Shown here piece after piece: positions 33,645 to 40,826 of a stretch of DNA of 40,826 nt. The notes under the pieces were generated by a model. It saw only the letters and a list, made by a program, of their open reading frames with translations, was not told the origin of the DNA and did no database searches. Source of the stretch: Acidimicrobiia bacterium (GTDB lineage: Bacteria > Actinomycetota > Acidimicrobiia > Spongiisociales > UBA4744); the NCBI GenBank assembly GCA_024763085.1, contig JANTGE010000003.1:1-40826 (forward strand), given 5' to 3'. A program made the translations under genes and the position numbers. Within the stretch, counting starts at the first letter, position 1, and each line of letters opens with the position of its first letter.

Positions 33645-34216
33645 TGGAAGCGCTCGGGCAGGTGCGTTCGCTCGAGATGACCGAGCGCGGGGCCCGACTG
33701 CGAGTCGAGGCGCCCCTCGAAGGGTTCGACATCGGTGACTCGGTCGCGGTCAACGGAGTCTGCCTGACCGTCGTCGAACATGACACGGAAGGCTTCTCCG
33801 TCGACGTCGTTCCCGAGACGCTCCAGCGCACCAATCTCGGTCTTCTCTCCGTGGGAGACGCCGTCGATCTGGAGCGGCCGCTCAGGAGCGACGGTCGCTT
33901 CGATGGGCACATCGTCCAGGGACATGTCGACGGTGTCGGGGAGATTCGGGACGTGATCGAAGACGATGATGGCGTGAGGATGCGAATCGGCGTCGGTGCC
34001 GACCTCGCCCGCTATATAGCCGAGAAAGGTTCCATCGCCGTCGATGGGGTGAGCCTGACCGTCACCAAAGCCGGCGATGACTGGTTCGAGGTGGCCCTGA
34101 TCCCTCACACGCTCGCTGTGACGGTGCTTGGCCGACGGACATCGAGGGACTCGGTGAACCTGGAGGTCGACATCGTAGCCAAGTACGTCGAACGGCTCTG
34201 GGGAGGTCGCCGATGA
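33629..34216 (+). CDS. ribE: Riboflavin synthase, alpha chain
   Basis: A 195-residue enzyme that dismutates two lumazines into riboflavin and the pyrimidine precursor. It consists of two lumazine-binding repeats, each starting with a related motif: [10 protein letters not shown] and [10 protein letters not shown] in the first, [11 protein letters not shown] and [10 protein letters not shown] in the second. Length matches the family. It overlaps ribD at the start and ribBA by 4 bases at the end. Some databases call this gene ribC. Confidence 0.96.
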   Translation: MFTGIVEALGQVRSLEMTERGARLRVEAPLEGFDIGDSVAVNGVCLTVVEHDTEGFSVDVVPETLQRTNLGLLSVGDAVDLERPLRSDGRFDGHIVQGHVDGVGEIRDVIEDDDGVRMRIGVGADLARYIAEKGSIAVDGVSLTVTKAGDDWFEVALIPHTLAVTVLGRRTSRDSVNLEVDIVAKYVERLWGGRR

Positions 34217-35433
34217 GCTTCGCTCCGATCGAAGAGGCCGTCGCGGCGATGAAGGATGGACGGTTCGTGATCGTCGTCGATGACGAAGACCGGGAGAACG
34301 AGGGAGACCTCATCCTGGCGGCCGAGAAGGCCACCCCGGAGACGATCGGTTTCATGGTGCGCCACACCAGCGGCATCATCTGCGTTCCGCTGCTCGGAGA
34401 GCGACTCGACCAGCTTCGTATCCCGATGATGGTGACCCACAACACCGACCTGCGGAACACGGCCTTTACCGTCTCCGTCGACTACGCGCCCAGCACGACG
34501 ACCGGCATCTCGGCACGAGATAGGGCGGCGACGATCACCGCCATGGTCGATGAGGCCACGGCACCTGAGGACCTGACCAGGCCGGGGCACATTTTCCCGT
34601 TGCGGTACCAGCCCGGAGGTGTGTTGCGTCGTGCCGGACACACCGAGGCTGCCGTCGACCTGGCGACGCTGGCCGGGTTGTATCCGGCCGGGGTGCTTGC
34701 AGAGATCGTCAACGAAGACGGGGAGGTAGCCCGTCTGCCCGACCTCGAACGGTTCGCCAAGGAGCACGACCTCGTGATGATTTCGATCGCCGACCTCATT
34801 GCGTACCGGCGGCGGCAGCAACGCCTGGTGCGGCGCGGTGCCGAAGCAAGGCTGCCCACCGAATTCGGGGTCTTTCGCGCCATTGCCTATGAGTCGCTCA
34901 TCGACCACCGGGAACACCTGGCCCTCGTCATGGGAGAGGTCTCCGGAGAAGAGAACGTCCTCGTACGGGTGCACTCTGAATGTCTGACCGGAGACACGTT
35001 TGGCAGTCTCCGTTGCGATTGCGGGTTCCAGCTACGAGACGCCATGCGCCAGATCGCCGAGGAAGGCCAAGGGGTGCTGTTGTATCTCCGCGGCCACGAG
35101 GGTCGCGGCATCGGACTCATGCACAAACTCGAGGCGTACGCGCTGCAGGACCATGGCCGCGATACGGTCGAGGCCAACCTGGAACTTGGACTGCCGACCG
35201 ACGCCCGCGACTACGGCGTCGGTGCACAGATCCTCTCCGACCTGGGGTTGAGCACCCTCAGGTTGATGACGAACAACCCAACGAAGCGGGCCGGCATCGA
35301 GGGGTACGGACTCGAGATCGTCGAGACGGTACCGCTCGAGGTGGCGCCGAATCCTGAGAATCTCGCCTATCTCACGACGAAAGTCGAGAAACTCGGCCAC
35401 GAACTGCACCTGGAGGGACATGACCATTCGTGA
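34213..35433 (+). CDS. ribBA: Bifunctional DHBP synthase / GTP cyclohydrolase II
   Basis: A 406-residue fusion supplying both starting materials of riboflavin. The RibB half (1 to about 205) has the acidic [10 protein letters not shown] motif at 23-32 and [11 protein letters not shown]. The RibA half (about 206-406) has zinc-binding C257, C268 and C270 ([17 protein letters not shown]), GHEGRGIGL and the C-terminal [17 protein letters not shown] overlaps ribE; its end overlaps ribH. Confidence 0.96.
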   Translation: MSFAPIEEAVAAMKDGRFVIVVDDEDRENEGDLILAAEKATPETIGFMVRHTSGIICVPLLGERLDQLRIPMMVTHNTDLRNTAFTVSVDYAPSTTTGISARDRAATITAMVDEATAPEDLTRPGHIFPLRYQPGGVLRRAGHTEAAVDLATLAGLYPAGVLAEIVNEDGEVARLPDLERFAKEHDLVMISIADLIAYRRRQQRLVRRGAEARLPTEFGVFRAIAYESLIDHREHLALVMGEVSGEENVLVRVHSECLTGDTFGSLRCDCGFQLRDAMRQIAEEGQGVLLYLRGHEGRGIGLMHKLEAYALQDHGRDTVEANLELGLPTDARDYGVGAQILSDLGLSTLRLMTNNPTKRAGIEGYGLEIVETVPLEVAPNPENLAYLTTKVEKLGHELHLEGHDHS

Positions 35434-35890
35434 GGTACAAGGAACCCCCGCGGGGAACGGTCTCCACGTCGGCGTCGTCGTCGCCGACTTCAACGCCTCG
35501 GTGACCGACGCCCTCCTGTCCGGAGCTCTGGAGGCTCTGGAACGACATGGGACCGACCGGGTCACCGTTGTCCACGTACCCGGGGCATGGGAACTGCCTC
35601 TCGCCGCGCAACGCCTTGCGGAGGGGGTCGATGCGGTGGTGGCCGTCGGTGCCGTGATCCTCGGGGAGACCGACCACTACCACCACGTCGCCACCCAGGC
35701 GATGGAGGGCTTGACCCGGGTGGGCCTCTCGGCCGGGAAACCCGTCACCAATGCCGTGCTGACCGTCCGCGAGTTTCGCCATGCGCAGGAGCGGTCGGAG
35801 CCGGGTCCAGGCAACAAGGGCTACGAGGCGGCCGAGGCGGCACTCGCCATGGTGTCGGTGCTGGAGCAACTCGACGGTTCCGCCTCCTGA
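35420..35890 (+). CDS. ribH: 6,7-Dimethyl-8-ribityllumazine synthase
   Basis: A 156-residue subunit condensing the pyrimidinedione with dihydroxybutanone phosphate. Motifs are [28 protein letters not shown] and [17 protein letters not shown], with the catalytic His at about 86. The phosphate-binding end has PVTNAVLTV. It is the last gene of the riboswitch-controlled rib operon and overlaps ribBA by 14 bases. Confidence 0.95.
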   Translation: MTIREVQGTPAGNGLHVGVVVADFNASVTDALLSGALEALERHGTDRVTVVHVPGAWELPLAAQRLAEGVDAVVAVGAVILGETDHYHHVATQAMEGLTRVGLSAGKPVTNAVLTVREFRHAQERSEPGPGNKGYEAAEAALAMVSVLEQLDGSAS

Positions 35891-35896
35891 CCCGCG

Positions 35897-35924
35897 TTGA
35901 CACGGACCTGGCGGTCCGTATACT
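35897..35924 (+). promoter_or_regulatory. Strong sigma-70-type promoter of the infC operon
   Basis: Consensus TTGACA at 35897-35902 and TATACT at 35919-35924 are 16 bases apart. They lie just after ribH and before the infC leader. This is the best-matching promoter in the window, as expected for a ribosomal protein operon. The transcript would start near 35929-35931, at or beside the ATG of the upstream reading frame. Confidence 0.85.
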
Positions 35925-35928
35925 GCAT

Positions 35929-36045
35929 ATGACAACCCAGGCAAAGCGGAGGAAGCGCTCCCACCCGGCCACCGTAGAGGTGCGCCGAGGTCCCCGAAAC
36001 GGTGGCTTGCTTCGCGATGCCGCCGTTTTTCATAGGAGGAAGTGA
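35929..36045 (+). CDS. Upstream reading frame in the infC leader (38 codons)
   Basis: ATG 35929 lies 4 bases after the -10 box and opens a 38-codon frame (MTTQAKRRKRSHPATVEVRR…) rich in Arg and Lys. It ends at TGA 36043-36045, overlapping the infC start region (GTGA). It spans the entire attenuator and the infC ribosome-binding site. It may be translated as a leaderless regulatory peptide, or it may be a chance frame; there is no ribosome-binding site, so this depends on where transcription starts. In the ORF track it appears only as the tail of a longer frame. Confidence 0.4.
   Translation: MTTQAKRRKRSHPATVEVRRGPRNGGLLRDAAVFHRRK
35968..36030 (+). terminator. Attenuator with mutually exclusive hairpins upstream of infC
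   Basis: AAACGGTGGC (35997-36006) and GCCGCCGTTT (36019-36028) form a 10-bp stem with one G·U pair, followed by a run of five T (36026-36030): an intrinsic terminator 12 bases before infC. An upstream segment GCCACCGT (35968-35975) is perfectly complementary to ACGGTGGC in the left arm, so an antiterminator can form instead. The pairings are directly visible; what chooses between them (ribosome, L20 or IF3) is unknown. Confidence 0.8.
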
Positions 36046-36596
36046 TCGCAGAGCTACGTGTCAACGGCTACATCCGGGCGCCCAAGGTCCGGGTCGTGGC
36101 ACCCGACGGCAGCCAAGTCGGAATCAAGAGACTCGAAGAGGCCCTGTGGCTGGCCGACCAGCTCGGCCTGGACCTCGTCGAGGTGGCCCCCAACGCCGAT
36201 CCGCCCGTGTGTCGGCTCATGGACTACGGCCGGTACAAGTACGAACAGTCGGTCAAGGCACGCGAAGCCCGTAAGAAGCAGACGCGCAACATCGTCAAAG
36301 AGGTGAAGTTCAAGCCGAAAATCGGCGAGCACGACTACATCATCAAACGGAACAAGGTCATCCAGTTCCTCGAACAGGGCGACAAAGTGAAGATCACGAT
36401 CTGGTTCCGCGGACGGGAAGCCAGCCGACCGGAGCTCGGTCTGAAGATCATCGACCGGCTCGTCGAAGAACTCGGCGACCGCGCCAAAGTCGTGCAGGCG
36501 CCGAAGCAGGAAGGCCGCAACATGTTCATGGTGCTGGCACCAGGGAAGGTCGAAGAGTCTGGCGACGAAGCGATCACCGAAGAGGAGACCGAATGA
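36042..36596 (+). CDS. infC: Translation initiation factor IF-3
   Basis: A 184-residue IF-3, which monitors start-codon pairing and blocks early subunit joining. N-domain: LRVNGYIRAPKVRVVAPDG…IKRLEEALWLADQLGLDLVEVAPNA; linker: YEQSVKAREARKKQ; C-domain: KEVKFKPKIGEHDY. GTG 36042 is only 2 bases after AGGAGGA; ATC 36045 in the same frame is 5 bases after GGAGG, better spaced. infC often uses AUU or AUC so that IF-3 represses its own synthesis, so ATC 36045 is a serious alternative. It overlaps rpmI by 4 bases. Confidence 0.95.
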   Translation: MIAELRVNGYIRAPKVRVVAPDGSQVGIKRLEEALWLADQLGLDLVEVAPNADPPVCRLMDYGRYKYEQSVKAREARKKQTRNIVKEVKFKPKIGEHDYIIKRNKVIQFLEQGDKVKITIWFRGREASRPELGLKIIDRLVEELGDRAKVVQAPKQEGRNMFMVLAPGKVEESGDEAITEEETE

Positions 36597-36787
36597 AACA
36601 AAAGACGCATCGCGGAGCCGCCAAACGGATCCGACGCACCGGGTCGGGGAAACTCGTCCGAGCGCGGGCAGGGCGCGGCCACCTGAAACTCGCGAAGAGC
36701 CGGAAGCGGTTCCGGCAGCTCAAGGGCTACACGGAACTCGCACCCGGCGACCGCAAGGTCGCCAAGCGCATGCTGGGAGGTAAGTAG
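36593..36787 (+). CDS. rpmI: Ribosomal protein bL35
   Basis: A 64-residue, strongly basic large-subunit protein. KQKTHRGAAKRIRRTGSGKL and HLKLAKSRKRFRQL match the bL35 consensus. It lies in the universal infC-rpmI-rplT arrangement, with an ATGA overlap to infC and its stop directly adjacent to the rplT ATG. Confidence 0.96.
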   Translation: MKQKTHRGAAKRIRRTGSGKLVRARAGRGHLKLAKSRKRFRQLKGYTELAPGDRKVAKRMLGGK

Positions 36788-37138
36788 ATGGCCCGCGTGA
36801 AACGAGCCGTCCACGGACGGAAGAAGCACCGCAAGGTGATGGCCAGGGCGAAGGGCTACAAGGGAGCCAAGAGCCGCCGCTTCAAGACAGCCAACGAGCA
36901 GGTCATGCACGCGATGGCGGACTCATATGCCCACCGCCGTGCGCGCAAAGGGGAGTTCCGGCGCCTTTGGATCAGCCGTATCAACGCGGCTGCCCGGCAG
37001 AACGGCACCACCTACTCGAAACTCATGGCAGATCTGAAGGCGGCAGATATCGAGGTCGACCGCAAGATGCTCGCCGACCTCGCGGTCACCGATCCGGACG
37101 CGTTCCGCAACATCGTAGAGGCAGCAAACCGCGGCTGA
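36788..37138 (+). CDS. rplT: Ribosomal protein bL20
   Basis: A 116-residue large-subunit assembly protein. The long basic N-terminal helix (MARVKRAVHGRKKHRKVM, AKGYKGAKSRRFKTANEQV) and the globular C-terminus (RLWISRINAAARQNGTTYS) are typical. GGGAGG precedes the ATG by 7 bases. In other bacteria L20 can repress this operon by binding its leader; whether it does so here is unknown. Confidence 0.97.
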   Translation: MARVKRAVHGRKKHRKVMARAKGYKGAKSRRFKTANEQVMHAMADSYAHRRARKGEFRRLWISRINAAARQNGTTYSKLMADLKAADIEVDRKMLADLAVTDPDAFRNIVEAANRG

Positions 37139-37139
37139 G

Positions 37140-37838
37140 ATAGCATCTCCGCGTAACCCGCGAATCGTCGCCGCGGCGAAGCTGCATCAGGCAGCGGAGC
37201 GGCGACGAAGTGGTCTCGGGCTTCTGGAAGGGCCTCATCTCGTCCATGAGGCCCTGACGGCCGGAGTGACCTTCGAAGCGGTGTACAGCATCGAACCGAT
37301 GGGTATCCCCGGTGAGATCAGCATCTCGGAGGAGGTGCTGAAACGCCTCGCCGGCACCCGAAGCCCGCAAAGCCCGGTGGCAGTGTTTCGTCTTCCCGGC
37401 GAAACGCCGCCGGCCCGGTCGATGCTGGTGTTGTGGCAGGTCGCAGACCCGGGCAACGTCGGCACCCTCATCCGCAGTGCGGCGATGTTCGGCTTGGACG
37501 TGGTCACCCACGGGGGAGCGGACGTGTGGTCGCCCAAGGCGTTGCGGGCGGGGGCCGGAGCCCACTTCCACACGGCCATCTCGTCGGTCGATCGTCTCGA
37601 AGACCTCCCCCACGACGCCGCTTTGGTCGCCACCGTCGTGAGCGACGGCCTTCCCCTCGACGAGGTACCCGACGGAAGAGTCGCAGTGCTCATCGGCGCC
37701 GAGGCCCAGGGACTGCCCGATACCATCGTCGATCGGTGCGACGTGGCGGTCACCATCCAGGGTTGCGGCGATGTCGAGAGCCTCAACGCAGCCGCCGCGG
37801 GTTCGATCATCGCTTCTGTCGTCGGTTGCCGGGACTAA
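37140..37838 (+). CDS. SpoU-family RNA 2'-O-methyltransferase, non-canonical start
   Basis: A TrmH/SpoU knotted methyltransferase of about 232 residues, commonly found between rplT and pheS in Actinobacteria; rRNA or tRNA is the likely target. SPOUT motifs: DPGNVGTLIRSAAMFGLD, VLIGAEAQGLPDTI and ESLNAAAAGSIIASVV. The N-terminal substrate-binding domain (SPRNPRIVAAAKLHQAA, GLGLLEGPHLVHEAL) continues in frame upstream of the ORF-track GTG 37266, back to ATA 37140, two bases after rplT. The frame has a stop at 37116 and no ATG, GTG or TTG between. I therefore use ATA 37140, with low certainty about the exact start. Confidence 0.85.
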   Translation: MASPRNPRIVAAAKLHQAAERRRSGLGLLEGPHLVHEALTAGVTFEAVYSIEPMGIPGEISISEEVLKRLAGTRSPQSPVAVFRLPGETPPARSMLVLWQVADPGNVGTLIRSAAMFGLDVVTHGGADVWSPKALRAGAGAHFHTAISSVDRLEDLPHDAALVATVVSDGLPLDEVPDGRVAVLIGAEAQGLPDTIVDRCDVAVTIQGCGDVESLNAAAAGSIIASVVGCRD

Positions 37839-37850
37839 CCTGCCACCTCT

Positions 37851-38882
37851 ATGCAAGAACTCACTGAGCTGCTCGCCGCCGCACCGGGCCGCATCGACGC
37901 CGTAGGAGACTTGGAGAGCCTCGAAGCCCTGGAACGGGAGCTGATCGGCAGAGAGTCGGTCATCGCCACGATGCGCCGCAGCCTGGGCTCGCTTCCGCCC
38001 GAGGAGCGTCCCGTCGTCGGAGCCCGACTGAACGAGGCATTCACCCGGATCAGAGAGCTCCTGGCCGAACGGCGCGCGGCGTTGGAACGAGCTGCCGAAG
38101 ACCAGCTGCTCGAAGAAGAGCGCGTCGATGTGACGCTTCCCCTCGTCGACGTGCCGGTCGGGCACCGCCACCTGCTGAGCCAAACACTCGACGAGGTCAT
38201 CGACATCTTCGTGTCGCTCGGCTACGCCGTCGCGCGGGGACCGGAGGTCGAGACGTCCTACTACAACTTCGACGCCCTGAACACCCCGCCCACTCATCCG
38301 GCCCGGCTCGAGTCGGACACGCTCTACGTCGACTGGGGCGAACCTGAAGATGAGCTCGTGTTGCGAACCCACACCTCGCCCATGCAGATTCGCTACATGG
38401 AGACACACCAGCCTCCCGTGTACGTCGTCGTTCCGGGACGTGTCTACCGGGCCGACACCCTCGACGCCACCCACTCGCCCGTCTTCAATCAGGTCGAAGG
38501 ACTCGCGGTCGACGCCGACATCACCATGGCGGACCTGAAAGGAACCTTGGCGGCGTTCATGCGTGCGTTCTTTGGCAAAGAACGCACCGTGCGTCTCCTC
38601 CCACACTTCTTCCCGTTCACCGAACCTTCTGCAGAGATGCACGTCTCCTGTTTCAATTGCGACGGGTCCGGCTGCCGTGTCTGCTCCAACACCGGTTGGA
38701 TCGAACTGCTCGGCTGTGGAATGGTCGACCCCAACGTGTTCGAGGCGGTCGGCTACGATCCGGCGGCCGTGTCGGGGTTCGCCTTCGGGGTGGGTGTCGA
38801 TCGGCTTGCGTTGGTCAGACATGGCATCAACCACATCAAGCATTTGTACGAGAACGACCTGCGCGTGTTGGAGCAGTTCTGA
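37851..38882 (+). CDS. pheS: Phenylalanyl-tRNA synthetase alpha subunit
   Basis: A 343-residue class II catalytic subunit. The N-terminal coiled-coil (about 1-90) contacts tRNA. Motif 1/2 regions read RTHTSPMQIRYM and PGRVYRADTLDATHSPVFNQVEG; motif 3 reads GFAFGVGVDRLALVRHGI. A cysteine cluster CFNCDGSGCRVC within EMHVSC…TGWIELLG is seen in several bacterial PheS. It overlaps pheT by one base; together they form the heterotetramer. Confidence 0.96.
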   Translation: MQELTELLAAAPGRIDAVGDLESLEALERELIGRESVIATMRRSLGSLPPEERPVVGARLNEAFTRIRELLAERRAALERAAEDQLLEEERVDVTLPLVDVPVGHRHLLSQTLDEVIDIFVSLGYAVARGPEVETSYYNFDALNTPPTHPARLESDTLYVDWGEPEDELVLRTHTSPMQIRYMETHQPPVYVVVPGRVYRADTLDATHSPVFNQVEGLAVDADITMADLKGTLAAFMRAFFGKERTVRLLPHFFPFTEPSAEMHVSCFNCDGSGCRVCSNTGWIELLGCGMVDPNVFEAVGYDPAAVSGFAFGVGVDRLALVRHGINHIKHLYENDLRVLEQF

Positions 38883-40826
38883 TGAGAGTGTCGCTGCGTT
38901 GGCTCAAGGAGTTCATCGATCTCCCAACGGATGATCCCGCGGAACTGGCCGAAGTGTTCGCGTCCCTTGGCCACGAGGTCGAAGGCGTGGAACATCTCGA
39001 AGCGCCGTTCAGCGGTGTGGTCGTAGGGAAGGTCGAACATGTCGAGCCCCACCCGAACGCGGACCGGCTTCGGTTTTGTCGGGTCCGGGTCGGCGACGGT
39101 ACCCACGACGTCGTCTGTGGTGCGTGGAACTTCGAAGCCGGCGCCGTGGTCCCGGTGTCGCTGCCTGGCGCCACGCTTGCCAACGGCATGGAGGTGGGAC
39201 TGCGTGCCATTCGGGGCATCGAGTCGTTCGGCATGATCTGTTCGGAAGGAGAGCTGGGGATCGGAGATGATGCCGAGGGGATCCTCGTCCTCGAAGACGA
39301 TACCGTGGCGCCTGGAACCGACTTCGCCGAGCTGCTGCCGTATCCGGACGTCGTCTTCGACCTGTCCATCACTCCGAACCGACCCGACGCGATGTCCATT
39401 CATGGGATCGCGAGAGATCTTGGGGCCTACTACCGGCTGCCGGTGCGGATGCCACCCACCGAGGTGGCCGAAGCAGGGCCCGATTCGGACGTTGTCGTCG
39501 AGATCGACGATCCCGATGGAGCTCCAAGGTATGTGGGACGGGAAGTGCGTCAGGTGGCCGTCGGCCGCTCACCGCTCTGGATGCGACTGCGCTTGAGAGA
39601 TGCGGGGGTTCGTCCGATCAGCAACATCGTCGACATCACCAACTACGTGCTGCTCGAGTTGGGCCAGCCGCTGCATGGGTTCGATCTCGACAAGGTCGCC
39701 GACCACACGGTCATCGTGCGGCGCGCCCGACCAGGCGAGCACCTGCGTACGCTGGACGGCGTCGAACGTGAGCTCACCGAGGAGGATCTCGTCATCGCCG
39801 ATCCGAGCGGGCCCATCGCGATCGCCGGAGTGATGGGAGGTGAGTCCTCCGAAGTGGGTGATGGCACGAGTCGTGTGCTCATCGAAGCCGCTCACTTCGA
39901 CCCGCCGAGCGTGCTCTTTACGGCGAAGCGGCATGGTCTTCGCACGGAGGCGTCCGCACGTTTCGAACGCGGTGTAGACCCCGAACTCCCGCCGATAGCG
40001 GCAGATCGCGCCGCTCGACTGATGAGCGAAATCGCAGGAGGGCTCGTCGCCGCGCCGCTCGTCGACGCCTATCCGAAGCCACATCAACCAGTGCACATCC
40101 CTTTCCCGATCTCCGAGGTCTCCCGTCTGACCGGCGTCGAGTTGCCGGCAGGGGAGGTCGTAGACATCCTTTCCCGACTCGGTTTTGAGGTTTCGGGCGG
40201 GGACGTCCTGGATGTGGTCGCGCCGTCGTTCCGTCCCGATGTGACAAGGCCGGCCGACCTGGTAGAGGAGGTGGCTCGGCTCTACGGCTACGACAAGATC
40301 CCCGAACGAGTTCGGGTCGGCACCGGTGCAGGGTTCTCACCAGACGACCGCCTGCTGCGACGCATCGGTTCGGTCCTCACTGGTATGGGCATCCACGAAG
40401 CAGCGACGTTGTCATTCGTAGCCGAAGAGGACCTGCGCCGTATGGGACACGACGGCGGTGTCGTGAGAGTCCGGAACCCGCTACGGGACGATCAGGCCGT
40501 GCTGCGCCCGACCCTTCTCCCCGGCCTCCTCGAGGCGGTACGGTTCAACGTGGGATACGGAGCCAAGAGGGTTGCGCTGTTCGAAACCGGACGGGTGTTC
40601 CTCGACCGCCCTGACGACGACGATCCGCGCATTCCGGCACAGCCACAGCGACTTGGCGTGGTCGTTCTCGGTCCGCTCGCTTCGGATGGGCCCGACTCGA
40701 ACGTGTTTCTCGCCACGGCGATCCTTCGCGGCCTTGGTGATGCACTCGGCGTCTCATTCACCCTCCAACAGGGGGAGCAGCTGCCGATGCATCCGGGACG
40801 AGGAGGCCAGGTGCGGTTGGACGATA
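38882..40826 (+). CDS. pheT: Phenylalanyl-tRNA synthetase beta subunit, 3'-truncated by window
   Basis: An open frame from ATG 38882 to the window end, 648 codons of about 800. It is absent from the ORF track because no stop is reached. MRVSLRWLKEFIDLP, the OB-fold tRNA-binding domain (VVGKVEHVEPHPNADRL), the B3/4 editing region (SITPNRPDAMSIHGIARDLG, RLRDAGVRPISNIVDITNYV, LGQPLHGFD), the B5 domain (FPISEVSRLTGVELPAGEV) and the start of the catalytic-like domain (RPDVTRPADLVEEVARLYGYD) appear in order. The anticodon-binding end is missing. Start TGATG overlaps pheS. Confidence 0.96.
   Translation, partial: MRVSLRWLKEFIDLPTDDPAELAEVFASLGHEVEGVEHLEAPFSGVVVGKVEHVEPHPNADRLRFCRVRVGDGTHDVVCGAWNFEAGAVVPVSLPGATLANGMEVGLRAIRGIESFGMICSEGELGIGDDAEGILVLEDDTVAPGTDFAELLPYPDVVFDLSITPNRPDAMSIHGIARDLGAYYRLPVRMPPTEVAEAGPDSDVVVEIDDPDGAPRYVGREVRQVAVGRSPLWMRLRLRDAGVRPISNIVDITNYVLLELGQPLHGFDLDKVADHTVIVRRARPGEHLRTLDGVERELTEEDLVIADPSGPIAIAGVMGGESSEVGDGTSRVLIEAAHFDPPSVLFTAKRHGLRTEASARFERGVDPELPPIAADRAARLMSEIAGGLVAAPLVDAYPKPHQPVHIPFPISEVSRLTGVELPAGEVVDILSRLGFEVSGGDVLDVVAPSFRPDVTRPADLVEEVARLYGYDKIPERVRVGTGAGFSPDDRLLRRIGSVLTGMGIHEAATLSFVAEEDLRRMGHDGGVVRVRNPLRDDQAVLRPTLLPGLLEAVRFNVGYGAKRVALFETGRVFLDRPDDDDPRIPAQPQRLGVVVLGPLASDGPDSNVFLATAILRGLGDALGVSFTLQQGEQLPMHPGRGGQVRLDD

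Overview
The window is a gene-dense, GC-rich, entirely plus-strand stretch of a chromosome. The best guess is a deep-branching actinobacterium, most likely Acidimicrobiia-like, but this is inferred from gene families and order only. The actinobacterial hallmarks are the order rarA–(small membrane protein)–alaS–ruvX–mltG, aroC-aroK-aroB-efp-nusB, pyrR-pyrB-pyrC-pyrD-pyrF, an mIHF-type DNA-binding protein next to gmk-rpoZ-coaBC-metK, and a degenerate helicase-dead PriA. I see no transposon, prophage, CRISPR array, tRNA or rRNA.

Layout. (1) 1–5.8 kb: 3' end of aspS, rarA, a 74-residue membrane protein, alaS, ruvX, mltG. (2) 5.8–16.2 kb: a type IV pilus block sitting where aroE is often found: a DUF4388/PATAN protein, PilB, PilT with an extra N-terminal domain, PilC, two tandem prepilins, prepilin peptidase, then PilM, PilN, PilO and a PilP/GspC-like protein. 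No secretin gene is present, as expected for a single-membrane cell. (3) 16.3–19.8 kb: aroC, aroK, aroB, efp, nusB. (4) 19.8–24.2 kb: pyrimidine operon behind a PyrR-binding leader. The leader carries a 21-codon reading frame that overlaps both a terminator-like hairpin and the pyrR start. carA, carB and pyrK are absent. (5) 24.2–31.5 kb: mIHF, gmk, rpoZ, coaBC, metK, priA, def, fmt, rpe. (6) 31.5–35.9 kb: a receiver–GGDEF-like regulator, then an FMN riboswitch and ribD-ribE-ribBA-ribH. (7) 35.9–40.8 kb: a strong promoter, a 38-codon upstream reading frame and attenuator, infC-rpmI-rplT, a SpoU-type RNA methyltransferase, pheS, and pheT running off the end.

Most neighbouring genes overlap by 1 or 4 bases (TGATG or ATGA), so translational coupling is the dominant expression style. 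Where genes are not coupled, a TAYACT-like -10 box often lies 5–6 bases before the ATG, which suggests leaderless transcripts (efp, metK, rpe).

The most interesting signals are regulatory: the PyrR leader with its coupled leader peptide, the infC leader with mutually exclusive hairpins and an overlapping upstream reading frame, and several translation-related genes (nusB, the SpoU methyltransferase, perhaps infC) that appear to start with AUC or AUA. The pilus block is also notable for its PilT extension, tandem prepilins, a perfect 14-bp inverted repeat and a threonine-rich PilO tail.

Many ORF-track starts were moved to starts supported by ribosome-binding sites or homology. pheT and the aspS fragment were not in the track and are added here.
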